From Candidatus Atribacteria bacterium (GTDB lineage Bacteria > Atribacterota > Atribacteria > Atribacterales > Atribacteraceae), in NCBI GenBank assembly GCA_003561145.1, contig PWXL01000234.1, forward strand, positions 1 to 15,952: a stretch of 15,952 nucleotides of DNA, read 5' to 3'. The notes below the pieces were generated by a model. That model was not told where the DNA came from. It ran no database searches and saw only the letters and a program-made list of their open reading frames with translations. Below, one piece after another: positions 13,912 to 15,952 of this stretch. The translations under genes and the position numbers were made by a program. The stretch's first letter is position 1; every line of letters starts with the position of its first letter.

Positions 13912-14640
13912 TTAGCTTTCACCCATATATATTTCTTGAATCTTTTTATTTCCCAGGAGCTCTTTTCCTGGCTCTTCAATCAAGCTCCTTCCCATGTCCA
14001 ATACATAACCACGGTGACACAACTCCAGGGCTTGGCGAACATTCTGTTCAATGATTAATAAGGATGTGCCACGCTCATTGATATCCTGTAATTTCTTTAT
14101 GATTTCGCTCACCATCATAGGTGCTAATCCAGCAGAGGGCTCATCCAGGAGAAGGAGGTCAGGATCCAGCATAAGGGCCCTGCCGAAAGCGACCATTTGT
14201 CTCATGCCTCCGCTCAATGTTCTCACTGGTGATTTGGTTCTCTCCTTAAGGAGGGGGAAAAGTTCATACACCCTTTCCTTGCTCTTACTGATCTCTCGGG
14301 GCTGATTGAGGATGTAGGCGCCCATTTCCAGATTCTCCTCAACTGTCAGAGAGGAAAATACATTGTTCTCTTGGGGGACGTAACAAATTCCTCGCTTGAT
14401 GATCTCAAAGGGCTCCATTCCAGTGATGTTTTCACCTTTATAGAAAATCTTTCCCTTTTCCGGCTTCAGAAGCCCGAAAATCATTTTCATCATGGTCGAT
14501 TTTCCGCTCCCGTTAGGGCCAACCACTGAAACAATCTCGCCTACTTTTACTGAGACCTCAACCCCATTCAAAACCTTAACCTCTCCGTATCCACCGTGTA
14601 CATCGAGTAATTCCAGTAAGACCTCAATCAAGTAAGTCAC
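13912..14640 (-). CDS. livF: Branched-chain amino acid-type ABC transporter ATPase LivF
   Basis: 242-aa ABC ATPase: Walker A GPNGSGKST (41-49), Q-loop at VPQ (88-90), signature LSGGMRQ (142-148), Walker B LLLLDEPSAG (162-171) and H-loop region near IIEQN (196-200). The short length, KRGICYVPQENNVFSSLTVEENL and the LSGGMRQM variant are typical of LivF. It energises uptake of branched-chain amino acids or a related amide/amino acid together with LivG, LivM, LivH and a binding protein. Start: GTG at 14640 overlaps the livG stop (GTGA). A TTG at 14631 with GGAG 8 nt upstream is a good alternative that would remove three residues. Confidence 0.93.
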   Translation of the reverse strand: MTYLIEVLLELLDVHGGYGEVKVLNGVEVSVKVGEIVSVVGPNGSGKSTMMKMIFGLLKPEKGKIFYKGENITGMEPFEIIKRGICYVPQENNVFSSLTVEENLEMGAYILNQPREISKSKERVYELFPLLKERTKSPVRTLSGGMRQMVAFGRALMLDPDLLLLDEPSAGLAPMMVSEIIKKLQDINERGTSLLIIEQNVRQALELCHRGYVLDMGRSLIEEPGKELLGNKKIQEIYMGES

Positions 14641-15419
14641 TCCACTCCTAAATATGCTTCAATAACCCTTTTATCTTTTTTTATCTCTTCAGGGGTACCC
14701 TGGGCTATTATTTTCCCTTCGTTCATCACATACACGACATCACTAATTCCCATGATGTTCTTCACATTATGTTCAATGACTAATATGGTTAACCCCTTTT
14801 CTTTCAGCTTTTTAAGGTGCTCGCTTATTTCCTCACCCAGGGCTGGGTTCACGCCCGCCAGGGGTTCATCCATCAAAATGAGCCTTGGATCAAGCATAAG
14901 CATCCTGCATATTTCCAAGAGCTTTTTCTGTCCCCCGGAGAGGTTACCGGCGTACTCATCTCTCAATTTATACAGGTTCAGGAGCTTAAGCGTCTCCAGA
15001 GCTTTGTCTTCAATCTTCCGTTCCTGCTCTCTCACCGCTCCAGGCCTGAGCCAGACATTTGTTATATTTTCCCCTAACTGTGATTGTGCAGCCAGTTTTA
15101 AATTGTCCAAAACCTTTAACTTCCTCAAAGTACGTGTTATCTGGAAAGTTCTCCCAAGTCCAAGGCTGACCCTTTTGTGCGGCGGTAGATAAGTAATCTC
15201 TTGATCGCCGATAAATATTTTTCCTGAGTTAGGGGACAATAAACCAGACAAAATCTCGAACAAAGTGGTTTTTCCAGCTCCATTTGGTCCGATAAGCCCG
15301 GCTATCACTCCTGAGGTTACATACAGAAAACACCCATCCACCGCCCTCACACCGCCGAAAGTCTTGGTGAGGTTCTGCACCGAAAGGGCATGACTATTCA
15401 CATTATCTAATCTATTCAA
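14637..15419 (-). CDS. livG: Branched-chain amino acid-type ABC transporter ATPase LivG
   Basis: 260-aa ABC ATPase: Walker A GPNGAGKTT (44-52), Q-loop near TFQITRTL (91-98), signature LSGGQKKLLEI (160-170), Walker B LILMDEPLAGVNP (180-192) and switch His H217 in VIEHNVK (214-220). The C-terminal GKIIAQGTPEEI stretch is typical of LivG. The start is TTG at 15419, overlapping the livM stop (TTGA), with AAGGAG about 8 nt upstream inside livM. An in-frame ATG is not available near the conserved N-terminus. Works with LivF and the LivM/LivH permeases at the inner face of the membrane. Confidence 0.93.
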   Translation of the reverse strand: MNRLDNVNSHALSVQNLTKTFGGVRAVDGCFLYVTSGVIAGLIGPNGAGKTTLFEILSGLLSPNSGKIFIGDQEITYLPPHKRVSLGLGRTFQITRTLRKLKVLDNLKLAAQSQLGENITNVWLRPGAVREQERKIEDKALETLKLLNLYKLRDEYAGNLSGGQKKLLEICRMLMLDPRLILMDEPLAGVNPALGEEISEHLKKLKEKGLTILVIEHNVKNIMGISDVVYVMNEGKIIAQGTPEEIKKDKRVIEAYLGVE

Positions 15420-15952
15420 AAAGTAAGCTCCTTCTTATTGCCTAATATTCCCTGGGGTCGGTACAACATGATAACAATCAAAAGGACCCCGATAAATACC
15501 ATTCTTAATGCTGAAAAAGAAAAGGCGGATAACGGGATAAGAGGGCTTAAGAATCTTGTACCGGAAAGGAAAATCCATATCAGCAATGCGCCTACTATGG
15601 TCCCTGCATTATTAGCACTGCCACCCAGTATCACAATTATCCAGGCGTAGAAAGTCTCCATTGGATAATAGTAATATGGACTCACATAGCTATGATAAAA
15701 AGCCAGAATTATTCCTGCAAGGCCGGCCAAAATCGAACCCAGTACAAAGGCCTGCATCTTATACTTGGTTACATCCTTTCCCAGTACCCTGGCTACATCC
15801 TCATCTTCCCTTATAGACTTCAGTACCCGGCCCCAGGGAGATTGTACCAGTTTTTGCAAGGTGATAAAAGTGATTATTACAGCCCCCCAGGTAAATCCGA
15901 GAACAAAAAGGTTATATTGCTCAGCCGGCACAATGTTTGTCAAAGGCAGGGA
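15416..15952 (-). CDS. livM: Branched-chain amino acid-type ABC permease LivM, C-terminal part (partial)
   Basis: The last 178 residues of an inner-membrane permease; the frame stays open to the right edge, so the N-terminus is missing. Visible features are a hydrophobic segment at the edge (FVLGFTWGAVIITF), then the cytoplasmic ATPase-contact loop SPWGRVLKSIREDEDVARVLG. Three or so further hydrophobic segments follow, including SILAGLAGIILAFYHSYVSP and WIIVILGGSANNAGTIVGAL. The RSIRE-type loop and the GG-x-G-x3-G signature identify LivM and not LivH. The gene probably begins a few hundred bases beyond the window. The stop overlaps the livG TTG. Confidence 0.92.
   Translation of the reverse strand, partial: SLPLTNIVPAEQYNLFVLGFTWGAVIITFITLQKLVQSPWGRVLKSIREDEDVARVLGKDVTKYKMQAFVLGSILAGLAGIILAFYHSYVSPYYYYPMETFYAWIIVILGGSANNAGTIVGALLIWIFLSGTRFLSPLIPLSAFSFSALRMVFIGVLLIVIMLYRPQGILGNKKELTF

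Noticed and set aside
1..15952. CRISPR array, insertion sequence, prophage, toxin-antitoxin or other defence genes
   Set aside because: No regularly spaced repeats, transposase or integrase motifs, terminal inverted repeats or phage-like genes are visible.

Overview
The window looks like chromosomal DNA of a strictly anaerobic, hydrogen-metabolising bacterium, most likely a Clostridia-type Firmicute. The evidence is a trimeric NADH-linked [FeFe]-hydrogenase, a sensory [FeFe]-hydrogenase, a textbook T-box leader, strong GGAGG-type ribosome binding sites, frequent GTG/TTG starts and a tRNA gene with an encoded CCA end. No genus can be assigned by eye. All recognisable genes lie on the minus strand, so transcription runs from high to low coordinates.

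Right part (15952 to 13179): a LIV-type ABC transporter block. It holds the C-terminal part of the permease LivM (running off the right edge), then LivG and LivF ATPases, then an aspartate/glutamate-racemase family protein. The liv genes are joined by 4-nt stop/start overlaps. By eye this block is more A+T-rich than what follows.

Middle (13155 to 11447): a promoter, a complete Trp-specific T-box leader (specifier TGG in the specifier loop, T-box core, terminator) and a TrpB-like PLP enzyme. No trpA is present, so the enzyme probably makes tryptophan from indole and serine when charged tRNA-Trp is scarce.

Hydrogenase region (11398 to 1780): a long, closely packed run of eight genes. In order they are a radical SAM protein with a B12-binding-like N-terminus, an MBL-fold hydrolase, an 85-aa thioredoxin-like [2Fe-2S] protein, a sensory [FeFe]-hydrogenase with a PAS domain, a SpoIIE/PP2C-type phosphatase with an uncharacterised C-terminal domain, NuoE-like HydC, NuoF-like HydB and the catalytic HydA. 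The last three should form the soluble hydrogenase coupling NADH (with or without ferredoxin) to H2. The sensor and phosphatase probably form a regulatory branch reporting H2 or redox state. Gaps are 48 nt or less and I see no terminator between the T-box-controlled gene and hydA, so the whole run may be one transcript.

Left part (1759 to 1): a terminator closes the hydA unit. A tRNA-Ala(GGC) gene follows with its own strong promoter and terminator, and then the first 487 codons of leuS, running off the left edge.

The components are mostly known families. The most interesting points are the sensory hydrogenase/phosphatase pair inside the hydABC operon, the uncharacterised phosphatase C-terminus, the repeated use of one [2Fe-2S] fold in four proteins, and the possible placement of hydrogenase genes downstream of a tryptophan T-box.
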